A stretch of DNA of 64,000 nt from Undaria pinnatifida. Lineage: Eukaryota > Sar > Phaeophyceae > Laminariales > Alariaceae. The position numbers and the translations under genes were made by a program. The notes below the pieces were generated by a model, which had not been told where the DNA came from, searched no databases, and saw only the letters and a list, made by a program, of their open reading frames with translations. Positions 44,746 through 54,645 of this stretch are shown here, piece after piece (the first letter of the stretch is position 1; each line of letters begins with the position of its first letter). The stretch lies in assembly GCA_012845835.1 (NCBI GenBank), contig JABAKD010000025.1:16563992-16627991 (forward strand). The letters run 5' to 3'.

Positions 44746-45175
44746 CTGCGGACAACCTCAACGTGTACATTGTTCGATATGTGCTACTCCCGATCGATAT
44801 GTGCTACTTCCGATTGCCACACCAAACGAAAACATTTGCTATTCCTCTTTACATCTTCCACGTGATTGCATATATTCTATTGTTTTCGCGAGTGTGTTGT
44901 CACTGTTTATGCTGCCGACACGCCGGCTCCTCCGCCATCCCCCGGCACACTTGGTGGTTCACTGCTGGTAGCTGACATGTTGGCAGTAGCGAGTAGTTGT
45001 GCAGACAACTGCCGTGCGGGTGTGTGTTGTGTGCAAACAGCACGGCGTGTGGCGACGTAAAACCAGCATACCCTGCTGCAACAGCTGTGGACAAATAGTT
45101 CCAGGCTCAACAACTTTCAACTTTTGACGGCGGTGTCACAGCTCACGGAATAAAGTTGTTGCGCCTTGAAAACTG
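44746..45175. other. Spacer between the palindromic arrays
   Basis: Low-copy sequence. Short frames overlap on both strands with no domain. AGTTGTGCAGACAACTGCCGT near 44993-45015 is a lone unit remnant. Confidence 0.4.
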
Positions 45176-45179
45176 TTCG

Positions 45180-45560
45180 TTCACAGATTTTTTTGAGTAG
45201 TTGTCTGCAGAAAGAAAAGTTGTCTGCAGATAACTACTGTTTGACAAAGTTGTGCAACTATTAATAGTTGTCTGTAGACAGCTACTGTTTGAGAATGTTG
45301 TGCAACTAGTTGTCTGTAGACAAACACTACTGTTCGAAAAGTTGTGCAACTAGTTGTCTGTAGACAGCTACTGTTTGGAAAAGTTGTGCAACTTGTTGCC
45401 TGCACACAACTACTAGGTTAAAAACCTATGCAAGTTGTAGACAACTACTGTTCGAAAACCTTGTGCAACTAGGTGTCTACAGACAACCACTGGGTGAAAC
45501 ACCGATGCCACTAGATGCTTGTGGACGACTAATGAGTATTTGCGGCCGAGCACAACTATT
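45180..45560 (+). repeat. Palindromic tandem array 2
   Basis: Same unit and orientation as array 1, about six copies, ending with the same terminal phrase (GAGTATTTGCGGCCGAGCACA). The shared end sequence shows that both arrays derive from one duplicated block. Confidence 0.9.
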
Positions 45561-45567
45561 ATTTATT

Positions 45568-46030
45568 ATAAAAAATGAAAATACACTCCAGCTGTGAGAT
45601 CGAAGATTTCGTCGAAACTCATCTTTGCAAGCTGTGTGTGATACTCCGATCGCGCGTATTACGAGTTGTGTGTCCTCATTAAGGATATAGGTCGGTGACT
45701 CCCCTTACAACTACAGTGTAGCTATTAGGGTCAACAGGGTGATTCTAGTCAGTCTGTGCGCGGAAACTATAAAACCCGTTTCTGAGGGGGGCAAAATCTG
45801 ACTGCTGTGGAGGGAAATGTATCCTTTTATCAAGTGAATCTTGTAAGTCGAATAACCGGTGAGGGGGGGGGCGGAGTTTTGAAGGACGTGGGGGCCTGGT
45901 TTTGATCAAAAGCGAGCGGGTTTGGAGGGGGGGGGGGGGGGGGGGGAGGGGGGGTAATTTGTGCATGTAAGCTATAAATCCTTCAAGGGGATAAATCTGA
46001 CGGTTTTGAAAAAAAAAAAAAAAAAAAATG
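45568..46030 (-). repeat. R1 modular element
   Basis: AAAATACACTCCAGCTGTGAG through ATATAGGTCGGTGACTCCCC, the TGTGCGCGGAAACTATAAAA box, AATAACCGGTGAGGGG, GGGGCCTGGTTTTGATCAAA, a G tract, GCATGTAAGCTATAAATCC, and CTGACGGTTTTG followed by a run of A. The terminal A run could be a tail or a broken module. Confidence 0.85.
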
Positions 46031-46125
46031 TAGTTGTTTGTTGTAGTTGAAAGGGTCTTTAGGTTTGGACGTCAAGTATCGAACAAGTCAACGCTGTTGG
46101 AACCCACTACGTAAAGCGACGGAGA

Positions 46126-46200
46126 GGTGATAGTCTCATCAGGCGTCTAGAAAAGCATGCGGCTGGCAGCAGTATGGTCGTCTTATTCCAGTCCAAGCCA
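46126..46200 (-). pseudogene. Decayed LRR exon (NAAW subfamily)
   Basis: After an intact acceptor (AAGGACAG) it reads GLDWNKTTILLPAACF then SRRLMRL. The repeat is recognisable, but one codon is inserted between the conserved Leu and Pro and no donor GT is present at the expected border. The frame is still open, so loss of splicing is the main lesion. Upstream GATGGGACGGCGGC resembles the intron text before exon 5. Confidence 0.65.
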
Positions 46201-46374
46201 CTGTCCTTAGCCGCCGTCCCATCGACATCCAAGATCAACACAGGGGAAAATACAAGCGGGGATTGGAAAAAAAAAACAGTTTCAGGTCCGCTACCAAAAA
46301 GTAAGCGCCTAACCCTGCACACGGAAATTTGCAGAGGGGGTACATAGCCGCTCAAAAAGATTTTGAGCCTCGAC

Positions 46375-47560
46375 CTTTGATTTACGTATCGGTTAGTACT
46401 ACTAACAGGTATGAACTCTCACCGTCTATTCTAACGCTGTCAACGATAACAGCTCAGGAGTCATCAACGTTCGCACAACTGGCACGAGGAGATGCAGAGG
46501 TGGTATAACATTGTTTCAACAGGGTATGAGCCTCGAATTCGATCTGCACATCGATTGGCGCTAGGCATCAACGCACCGGCTATTATTGCAGACAGCACTG
46601 CCTAAAACAACATCAGGAGCCAACCGCATTCGAATAAGGCGGTCGACGATATGCAGAGCGGGCATCAAACCCTTACAACAGGTTTTGAACCTCGATGTTT
46701 GAATACGTATCGATTGACATCAAATCCTTACAATAGGTTATGAGCCTCGGCGTTTGATCATCACATCGATTGACACTAGGTACCTAAACGTATAACGCCT
46801 ACAAGAGCACTGTCTATGACAACACCAGGAAACAACAGCGTTCACGTAAAGCGCACAAAGAGATGCGGAAGTGGCATAAAACCATTACAACATGTTGTGA
46901 GCCTCGACCTTTAATCTACTCATCGATAGACATGAAATTAATACAACAGGTCATAGACATCGACATTTAATCTTCACATCGATTGGCTCAACATCATTCC
47001 AACAGGTTTAGAGCCTCAATCGAGATATTGCTTGGCATTAACCCGTTCCAACAGGTTGTGAGCCTCGATATTTGATCTACACATCGATTGGCATCCAATC
47101 ATCCCAACGGGTTATGAGTCTCGACACATGATCGAGACACGCGTTGGCAGTGTAGGCATCAACGCCCACTGTTTTCTGTATTACAGCACTGACAACAACA
47201 GGAATCGACGACGTTCACTTACGGCGCACCAAGAGATGAATAAGAGACACCAAGCCAATGCCAACAGGTTATGAGCCTCGACCTTTGATCTGCAGATCGC
47301 TTGGAAAAAACTTTCAACAATTTGTGAGTATCCACCTTTGATCTACACATCGAATGGCTCAAAACTATTCCAAGATGACACGAGCCTCATCTGAGAGGGC
47401 GATTTGCATCAAACCGTTTCAACAGGTTATGAGCCTCGACATTTACTCTGCACATTGATTAGCACAAAACCAATCGAAGAAAGTATGAACCTTTTTTCTC
47501 CACATCGATTTACACAACGAAGGGACGCTCCGTGCTGATTATATAGCACCGTCTACGAAA
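46375..47560 (+). repeat. AGCCTCGA satellite
   Basis: About fifteen diverged units of roughly 50-60 bp: CAACAGGTTATGAGCCTCGA, CATTTGATCTACACATCGATT, GGCATCAAACC. These are interleaved with a longer phrase (CACTGTCTATGACAACA.CAGG, CAACAGCGTTCAC, AAGAGATG) at about 46450, 46600, 46820, 47190 and 47550, which suggests a higher-order unit of about 200-360 bp. Confidence 0.85.
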
Positions 47561-48050
47561 ACAACAGGCATCAACAGCGTTCACCGTTTTCTCCGCCGCA
47601 CATGAACTACTGATGCGTCAGCTAAATGTCTGTGATTTCGACCAAAACGATAGTATAGTTATCGCCACGATCTCGTGCAGCAGGATATATGTAAGTGTCG
47701 TTCCTTTGTGTGCATCCGTTGAGAATTGAAAGAGGAGTATACTGTACAATAGATGAACCTCGGTCGGGTGCGGACACAACATATATATATATATATATAT
47801 ATAATCGCGCTTCAGCCACCTCGGAAGGAGTCCCTATGTTTAGGGGGGGATAAAGTAGTTGATGCTGAGTGTTGCAATTCATACCGTTTTGTTGGCGATG
47901 CATGTAGCCGACTAGTGACGGAAGGTGATCTCGGAACTCTCGATTTGAAATCCAATCAAGGCATCAGTTACTCAACGGCGGGCGTCGGTTCGATGGTAAA
48001 GACGTCGCGCGAATTTATGTCTAAAACTAGATGTCGATGTGTGCTGTGAT
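47561..48050. other. No supported gene; AT microsatellite
   Basis: (AT)n at 47781-47802. The 98-residue plus frame at 47753-48049 has no domain. Confidence 0.4.
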
Positions 48051-48297
48051 GGGGGCGCACCTAAAACAAAAAAGACTACTCGCTTGCGGAGCTCTGTACC
48101 TCACTCTAAACCATACTTATAAGAAAAACGAAGGTTCAAACCGATGAAAATTGAATGGCCTAGGTACAGAATACATTTTATTTTGACGACCACAAAGGAT
48201 ATTCAGGCAATGCCCGGTAGTCTGTGCATTTGAGGAGTCCCGTCGGTTGGAATTAAATTTGGGGGAAAGGTGTTACCCGTATAACAGTAGCACGCGT
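48051..48297 (+). mobile_element. TIR-A element, diverged
   Basis: GGGGGCGCACCTAAAACAAAA left end, GGAGCTCTGTACCTCACTC, AATTGAATGGCCTAGGTAC and TTTGAGGAGTCCCGTCGGTT. The right end CAGTAGCACGCG lies about 25 bp from the donor of LRR exon 4. Confidence 0.6.
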
Positions 48298-48327
48298 TTG
48301 TTTTGCGTAGCCCGTTGGGGTACTCAC

Positions 48328-48399
48328 ATGTAAACAAGTTCCGGTGTCGGATAAAACACACCCAGGGGCAGCGACTCCAGCAGGTTGTTTTGGAATTGC
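48328..48399 (-). CDS. LRR exon 4 (72 bp, phase 2-2)
   Basis: Codes QFQNNLLESLPLGVF then YPTPELVY. All LxxNxLxxLPxxxF positions are present except Leu/Val at the second position (QFQNNLL). The acceptor is ATCGTGGACCAG and the donor GTGAGT. It ends AT, which with A of exon 5 gives Ile. Confidence 0.87.
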
Positions 48400-48630
48400 C
48401 TGGTCCACGATAACAACAACAGAAGCAGCACTCATGTAAATCACCCTGAACAAAAATGTCAGTATAAAATCCTCCTTCTCCAAAGTATGTTAGAAATATG
48501 ACGCATTACTTATTCTACACCTTCGTACACACATCATACGACGCACCATAACACAAGTCTAAAGAAAATGTAGCAGGGCCAGGCCTGAAGAAACGTGTCA
48601 GCCTTCACGAGTGAAGGACAGTAACTCAAC

Positions 48631-48702
48631 AGTACTGACAAGGTGCGCGTAGCATGGGAATCCACGCTCGGCAGGGAGCTGAGCTAGCGATACTATTCAA
48701 AC
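48631..48702 (-). pseudogene. Decayed LRR exon, tandem module copy 4
   Basis: LSSLPSVDSHATRTLSV aligns with LTSLPGIIFHATRYLSV of the intact exon at 48838. The sequence before LSSLP carries two in-frame stops (TAG) and no clear acceptor, the Phe codon is lost, and the donor reads GTTGAG. Dead by several lesions, but its borders keep the right spacing. Confidence 0.7.
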
Positions 48703-48837
48703 ACATACGCCGCATGTTGTCGAACGTCTAAAACAACTTCATAGAACAAATCTAATCAAAATTTAGCAAGACTAGCCGTACGCAAACACGCTCGTATCAC
48801 TCTTGGCGAGTACAGGACGTATTGTGCGACCACTCAC

Positions 48838-48909
48838 AGTACTGACAGATACCGTGTAGCGTGGAATATTATGCCCGGCAGAGAGGTGAGTTTGTTGTTG
48901 TCTAATCGC
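48838..48909 (-). CDS. LRR exon 3 (72 bp, phase 2-2)
   Basis: Codes RLDNNKLTSLPGIIF then HATRYLSV. The acceptor is GGTGCAACAG and the donor GTGAGT. It is the only intact member of a four-unit tandem exon-intron array with about 210-bp spacing. Final CT plus G of exon 4 gives Leu. Confidence 0.87.
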
Positions 48910-49051
48910 CTGTTGCACCAGCAAACAACGACCGCGCAACATCGGTTAATGGGCCGGCAGGCGTTAGCTGTAAGCGAAGGGCACAACACCAGACATTAGT
49001 CGAAGGTAGGACCGGCGATGTAATTTCAGTCAATTTCAGGGACATTGGACG

Positions 49052-49123
49052 ACCATAGTTCAACTCTAACCCGAGCACTACGATCACGCTCAGCCGATGA
49101 GTTTGTGCCTCTTGATTAATCTC
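49052..49123 (-). pseudogene. Decayed LRR exon, tandem module copy 2
   Basis: The acceptor CGCCACAG and first codons are preserved: GAGATTAATCAAGAGGCACAA against GCGATTAGACAACAACAA of exon 3. After CTC the LRR frame meets TGA, TGA and TAG, and the donor is absent. The flanking intron (AACGCAACGACG, GACGTTAG) also matches its neighbours. Confidence 0.6.
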
Positions 49124-49261
49124 CTGTGGCGCCAGCGGGAGAAAGGCAACGCAACGACGAGAAATAAACCGTCTGACGTTAGGTGAAGCGTAAACGGTGG
49201 GCGTCGCTTCATGCGACGTCAGGGATAGTCGGGGCATGGCTAGGAGAGCATGCTCAAACCC

Positions 49262-49331
49262 TTTTACCGCAACCATCATGCTAGTTAGGGGTGACAGGGA
49301 GACGAGTCAAATATTTTCTAGTCGGTTAATC
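49262..49331 (-). pseudogene. Decayed LRR exon, tandem module copy 1
   Basis: AAGATTAACCGACTAGAAAAT and CTCGTCTCCCTGTCACC retain the N..L.SL spacing, but an in-frame TGA replaces the codon before Leu, Pro is lost and the donor is absent. The intron phrase CCGGCAGGCGTTAG on its right recurs beside exon 3. Confidence 0.5.
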
Positions 49332-49439
49332 TTGCATCCGCGAGATAGCGGCCACGCCGCACCGGTTAATTAACCGGCAGGCGTTAGTTGAAAAGGATTC
49401 CGCCGACGCTATTTCAGACGCGCGCTATGATTGAGAAAG

Positions 49440-49690
49440 ACACATGCAATGACGACAGAGGTGTACACGTTTTTCTGAGGCTTCTCACCAGAGGGGTTCC
49501 ATATCTCTCCCAAACACTGATCCGGACAAAAGTAAAACCACTACAACACCCGATGAACAATCTCGGGGCCAATGTATACACTACGAACATTGGTGATAAA
49601 CAGACAATTAAAACACGACGAATTAGGGTTAAAAGAGCCCCGTCATCCGAAAACGGTTTTAGCCCCAGATCAAGGCCACGATAGAACCTA
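49440..49690 (+). mobile_element. TIR-A element
   Basis: GACGACAGAGGTGTACACG left, TTTTTCTGAGGCTTCTCACC, CACCCGATGAACAATC, TTAGGGTTAAAAGAGCCCCG, and AAGGCCACGATAGAACC right. Non-coding although one frame is open. Confidence 0.65.
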
Positions 49691-49699
49691 GGAAGCGTG

Positions 49700-49952
49700 C
49701 CCTCATTTTCACCACCGGCTTTTCACCACTAGCACGAGTGACTGCGTAACTCACTGACAAAAGGACTTGAGGTGATGTGTTTAGCGCAACGTAGCTCACC
49801 ATTCCATTGCGCCAGCCGGTTCATACAGCAAAATTAAAATTTCACGAAAGCTTAAGACCGCCAAGGAACAGAAGGGTCACTCGCGCGAGTGACCCCGAGC
49901 CAACTACTGCAAAGAAAATCCCTCAAAACTGACCCCCCTACCACAGCCTTGG
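49700..49952 (+). mobile_element. TIR-C element
   Basis: CACTAGCACGAGTGACTGCG, CAACGTAGCTCACCATTCC, GGGTCACTCGCGCGAGTGACC (intact palindrome) and CCCCCCTACCACAGCCTTGG right end. The left end is trimmed against the TIR-A. Confidence 0.7.
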
Positions 49953-50039
49953 CAGCCAAAAGAACTTCTTGGACGGACTGGGCTCCTCAACTAGACCGAC
50001 AAGCTACCCGCCGACGTTGAACGTCACGAACACATGCTG

Positions 50040-50560
50040 TTAACAGTACGGTGGAGGCTGTAGAGGGGCATCAACGATTTTCTGGGGGCCCCCGCAGTTG
50101 GTAAGCTCAAAACGCCACCCAAAACCGGATTTTGAGAAAACCGAAAAGGCAATCCTATGAAGAATCTCATCGCTTAGGTACACGAAAATATCAGCTGCAA
50201 AGCAAGATTGGAATCCCAGCGATTCTGGATTGAGGAGCCCGCCTCGTCGTTCAGGAAATGATTCAGCCACAAAGAGCTATCTCGCGGTATAGGCTGCGCT
50301 CTTTAGGCCAAACGTTTCTGACCTTATGTTACCGCTTGAGGCCCTCAAGTGTGGTACTACCCTGGGCTAACATGATATTTTTTCCGAGTGTATTTGTTCT
50401 ACTAACAGGACTAGCGCATAGAAGTGTTGGTTGGGATGGGCGAACAAAAGTTTTCGAAGTCATGTTTCGGTGAGATAGTGAGCTTCTCACGTTAGAAGCT
50501 CAGAAATGTCTGCTGCACCCCATCCGTGGAATCATCCGTGGAATGACTCTTTTGGTCTAT
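50040..50560. mobile_element. TIR-A then TIR-B elements, adjoining
   Basis: TIR-A (about 50045-50275): CGGTGGAGGCTGTAGAGG, CACCCAAAACCGGATTTTGAG, ATTGAGGAGCCCGCC. TIR-B (about 50290-50545): TTAGGCCAAACGTTTCTGACC, CTCAAGTGTGGTACTA, GCGAACAAAAGTTTTCGAAGTC, CACCCCATCCGTGGAATCATCC. The ends between them are blurred. Confidence 0.5.
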
Positions 50561-50584
50561 GTTGCAAATACTAGAAGGCCATGC

Positions 50585-50960
50585 GTCAACCCCAACCTTG
50601 AACCTTAGCCTTCAGCGCACCGTAACTACAACATTAACGTCAACTTCAACTTCAACCGCAAAATCACTTAGGCGGCCAGAAAACCCGACTCTGCCGCTAT
50701 ACAGACGAAGAAAACGGCAATTCCAAATCGGAACGTCGACAACTTCAAATTGCATTTGCAACTGCAGCATCTCAGCATAGTATAGCAGTATAGTAAGCCC
50801 GAACTGCACACACACGAACAAGAGACATCGGCAGCTCCAACCTAGAATTCAGCTGCAACACCACCAGCACCAGGAACAGCAACTTCAACTTAGTACCACG
50901 GTGTATTTTAGACAGAATAAAAGCGGCAACGGCAAGCTCAACATTGACGTAAACCCCTCG
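50585..50960 (+). repeat. CAACTTCAAC-rich low-complexity repeat
   Basis: Irregular CAACTTCAAC, CAACATTAACG and GGCAACGGC units. A related CAACATCAACTG-type array lies at 51400-51500. The frames are not convincing. Confidence 0.6.
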
Positions 50961-51031
50961 GACGTCAACTTCAAATGCATAGACATGTTACGCACCGATT
51001 ATTTTGTAAGGAACCTCATTTGAGGAGCCCT

Positions 51032-51060
51032 ATGGGTTAGGGTTAGGGTTGGGGTAGCCC
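51032..51060 (+). repeat. Short interstitial TTAGGG run
   Basis: GGGTTAGGGTTAGGGTTGGGG, about three telomere-type units, inside or beside a TIR-A fragment (51060-51240, CAAAACTGATTTTCACAAAA ... CCTCTATCGTAACAGGCGTC). Confidence 0.6.
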
Positions 51061-51399
51061 CCAAAACTGATTTTCACAAAAAAATTGAAAGTGCAATAGG
51101 ATGAACGATCTGATACACCAGATAAAAAACAAAAAAAAAATACTTTGTAGCGAAATGATATTGCGACGATATTGGGCTAAGGAGTGCCGAAATAAAAAAA
51201 GTGCCGCCTCTATCGTAACAGGCGTCTGCAAGTTCAAACACTTCACCTATACATGAGATGAACAGGGGGGGGGTTAAAGGGAGATTTTTTTGCGTCAAAT
51301 CGGTTTTGGTTGTCGTGTTTTTTTCCTCTGGATTGCAGTGCTCTTCAATTTCGGTAAATTCGTCATGATTTGTACTTGACGCGCACGATGCAACTTGAA

Positions 51400-51505
51400 C
51401 ACCTACTGCAGCATCAACTGCGGCACCAACTGCAACATCAACTGAAGAATCAACTGCAACATCAATCGCAACATTAACTGCAACTTGACAGCAACATCAA
51501 CTTAA
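51400..51505 (+). repeat. CAACATCAACTG minisatellite
   Basis: About nine imperfect 12-mers such as CTGCAACATCAA. It is similar in phrase to the 50.6-kb repeat. Confidence 0.75.
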
Positions 51506-51634
51506 TAAAACTTACAGTCTCGTTAGCGCCGTCATGCCGTTGAAAATGCGGGGCGGCAGGGCGGTCAATTCGTTGTACTGCAGCTCTCTAGCTCGCCGGG
51601 GAGCGTATCGTATTCCACGCAACGGCGGGAAGCA

Positions 51635-51725
51635 GGCAGGGAGGCAGGCAGGCAGGCGGGCAGGCAGGCAGGCAGGCAGGCAGGCAAGTAGGCAGGCAGG
51701 CAGGCAGGCAGGAAGGCAGGCAGGT

Positions 51726-51772
<47 letters not shown>

Positions 51773-51784
51773 CCGGCAGGCAGA

Positions 51785-51812
<28 letters not shown>
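51635..51812 (+). repeat. (CAGG)n microsatellite
   Basis: About 44 CAGG/GGCA tetramers with a few substitutions. The Gly-Arg-Gln and Pro-Ala-Cys frames over it are artefacts. Confidence 0.97.
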
Positions 51813-51816
<4 letters not shown>

Positions 51817-52239
51817 TGACGTCAGCGCGTTAAAGAAAATCACCCCCATGTGGGACCAAAGCTATCTAAAAGGAGATTACTCACAGGGCTCGCGGGAGAG
51901 GCTGCCCTGTTTACTTTTGGTCTCGACATTAGTTTTTCGGTCTCGCCTGATATGCATCGCTCGCTGCGCCGACAGGGTAAGTTTAGTTGTCGGTTGCATG
52001 CTGTGTTAGGGGTAGGAGCGAACGGTTTCCGTACAATGTGTTGTTTCACATGAGGAACCACCGAATATCTGTGGGGTCGCTGGCGTTTCCAAAAGTATTA
52101 GCTGTACACCATGCCCATAGGATTGTCCATGGATGTTACTTGTTCATTGTCTTTCACAAGGATGAGGTTTGGGCAAGGCACACGGAGGTACTCGCTCAAG
52201 TAAGGACCATAGGAAGACAATAGCTGCACAACACCAACG
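51813..52239. other. No supported gene
   Basis: GGGTAAGTTTAG at 51976 follows open plus-strand text, and CTCACAG at 51880-51886 could be a plus acceptor or a minus donor. Neither reading gives a recognised domain. Confidence 0.35.
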
Positions 52240-52500
52240 CTGCGGTAGGGGGGGTAGCCCAATTTTCACTGCCTGGTTTGAGGCACTCGCACAAGTGACT
52301 CTTTTACCTCACCGACAAAAACAATTCAGGCGTTTTGTATTTTGGCGCCGCGTAGCTTACCATTCCATCTTGCGGGTTCATATCGAAAATGGCAAACAGC
52401 ACGCAGGGTAAACATCTCGAAGGAACAGGGGGTCACTCGCGCGAGTTATACCGAGCCAACGCACACATGGCCCCAAACGTGACCCTCCTACCTACCCTGG
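52240..52500 (+). mobile_element. TIR-C element
   Basis: GCTGCGGTAGGGGGGGTAGCC left end, GGCACTCGCACAAGTGACTC, CGCGTAGCTTACCATTCCA, GGGTCACTCGCGCGAGTTATA, and CCTCCTACCTACCCTGG right end. Confidence 0.7.
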
Positions 52501-52714
52501 GCCACCTTGCACCGTCGCAAGTGTCCCCGTTAGTGAAAAGCGGGATATCTCCCGTTTGTAGTCCTGGCCACCGGGTGTCCCTCCTCTGTATTATGGAGTA
52601 TTGGTATAAGAAAAGCGTCGAAACACTATGACCATTTCAGCATCGGCCCCGCCCATGCCATGAGGCACCCTGTCCCACCTTTGACGGTGATTCGATGACC
52701 AAGGGTAGGGCACG

Positions 52715-53212
52715 GTGGTCCCTTTTAGCGCCTCATTTTTCATGAGCCCAGTGCAACCATCGCGCGAGGGCCTACCTGCTGCGTGTTTCTCGGCTTCGCG
52801 ACATGCACCACCATGGAATGGTGCGTTAGGCCATCCGCTGAGGAGGCATGTTTGGATCCGTTCCGAGAAGGTACTGAGCCGATCGCCCGAGTCGTCTAAG
52901 ATTGACAGTGAAAGGAGGGGCCGTACCCCCTCCCCTACCGTAGCGCTGATCCGACATTTTTCCAAGGACACCGGGGTTCCGTTAGATGATGGTTCTTTGG
53001 ATATTTTTTTCGATGCGTTCTGGGATAGGGGTAGAAAGTTTGGGGCAACATTATTGTCTCTGAACGACGGGGCATCCTTGACCTTTTTTGAGGCCCATTT
53101 TATATCGACCGAAACAGCAACGATGAGTGCGGTTTTTAGATCGAGCATCCATCAGGAAGAGCCTACACCAGTATCATCATGCTTCACGCCTATCTGCCAG
53201 CTCCCTAAGTAG
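52715..53212 (+). CDS. Unknown ORF, 165 residues (doubtful)
   Basis: One of the longest frames without low complexity. The C-terminal half (FFDAFWDRGRKFGATLLSLN, DGASLTFFEAHFISTETATM) looks protein-like. No homology is recognised. A minus-strand frame (52591-53148) covers the same bases, and another plus frame overlaps the 3' end (53127-53498), so strand and reality are uncertain. It lies in the 6.3-kb intron between LRR exons 2 and 3, flanked by TIR elements, and may be a mobile-element relic. Confidence 0.2.
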   Translation: MVPFSASFFMSPVQPSREGLPAACFSASRHAPPWNGALGHPLRRHVWIRSEKVLSRSPESSKIDSERRGRTPSPTVALIRHFSKDTGVPLDDGSLDIFFDAFWDRGRKFGATLLSLNDGASLTFFEAHFISTETATMSAVFRSSIHQEEPTPVSSCFTPICQLPK

Positions 53213-53523
53213 TGTTTTTTTGAACATCTCCTACCCCAGCAACTCGGATTTCTTCGTGTGGCAGACGCCTTGGTCGTCCAGTTTGCGGTACGACAATTTC
53301 CCCGCCGAAGTCCGAAAGGGGGTTGGCACAAAATCTTCGGAATGCGATTCTTGTTTCGCAATATTTTCTGTTGTGTATACCTCAGGCCATGAGAGACTGA
53401 CCGTCCGTTGGTTTGCGCAAATATTTTCATCAGAAGATAATTGTGAGCGGAATGTACAGCTAGCTCCTCGAGCGAGGGGCCTCAAATACTTCAAATAGTT
53501 ATATCTCTACTGCAGCATGGACG

Positions 53524-54003
53524 CGTGCTACGATAGAGGCAGCGGTTTATTTCTATCAAAATAGTTTCTGAGCAACGGCGCTCCTTAACCGCTCCTTAAC
53601 CACTCCTTAACCCAAAGTCGTCGGAGCTAGGCCATTGTTTTGCATGGTTCTCATCATCAACCTAGACCATGTGATTTTTCATCCCGTAGTAGTTTTATGT
53701 TTCGCCAAATCAGTTTCTGGGAGAAGTCGTAAGCCTCCAAATCGATGAACGAACCATCCCACTGTAGGGGTGCACAGCATGAGTCCCTGAGCTCCTCACA
53801 TGAGGAACTCAATATCTCACCCGAAAAATTACCTCGAAGGCATTCGTTCGCACAACCCGACCAAGCTTCTATGCCTTAGTCCAAAAATATAATGTATTCG
53901 TGAAATTACTTCATGGACCGGCAGTTCCTCACATGAGGAACTCAATCGCACAGGGACGTTTTGGCTCAAAAACTGCAACCCTCATCGTGGGATGACTCGA
54001 ACC
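53524..54003. mobile_element. TIR-A fragment followed by TIR-B element
   Basis: TIR-A: GACGCGTGCTACGATAGAGG, CTCCTTAACCCAAAGTCGTCG, ATGTGATTTTTCATCC (to about 53770). TIR-B: GGGGTGCACAGCATGAGTCC, CTCCTCACATGAGGAACTC, GTTCGCACAACCCGACCAAG, TCATCGTGGGATGACTCG (to about 54001). Ends between them are unclear. Confidence 0.6.
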
Positions 54004-54410
54004 TCAGAAAAAAAGTGGTGCACCTCAATCGGAGCTCACGCGTCGGTAGTGGCACTTTTTTCCCTCTACTTTTTTGTTTCTGAATGACGGGCTTCCTTTA
54101 AACCCATTCTCGTCGGAATGTCGTTGCCGCTGATGAATCCATAAAACGTTTCTTAAACCAAGGCCATGATTTTTTTCTATCGGGTTTCACTTATTTTTTC
54201 GTCAAAATAGTTACTTTTCCCGTGCGAGGTAAAAGTGCCTCCTCAAGAGAGGCGCCGCCCAGAAAGAAAAAAAACGGGGTACCTCTGCCGTAGCATGTGT
54301 CCACGAGTCCTTGGTAGTGCTCACGGGGAGGAGGCGGGGGAGGGGCTTGTCATTTTGGTGCTTGCCTGAGCCATTTGACCATCGACATGACGCATCCCCT
54401 TCCGACAGAC

Positions 54411-54645
54411 GCCTGCTACGACAGAGATGCTATTAATGTTTTTCTGAGGCTCCTCACTTGGGGATCTCTTTTTTTTTTTCTCATAAAATCCGGTTTGAGG
54501 AGCAAGGACAATTCATGGTCTACGTGTCCAATGGAAAATGTAGCAAATAAACAGCGAAATTTCCGACGAGTTTGGGTTTAGGGGCCTCGTGGTTTTGGAA
54601 ACAAATCAGCTCAAGTGCTACCTCCATCGTAGCAAGCGCCGGGAC
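54411..54645 (+). mobile_element. TIR-A element, complete
   Basis: Left GACGCCTGCTACGACAGAG; right CCTCCATCGTAGCAAGCGCC. The interior order is typical: TTTTTCTGAGGCTCCTCACTT, GAGTTTGGGTTTAGGGGCC, AAATCAGCTCAAGTGCTAC. No ORF. Target duplications are not certain. Confidence 0.75.

Noticed and set aside
51565-51849. Cys/Pro/Ala-rich ORF
   Set aside because: Translation of the (CAGG)n microsatellite.
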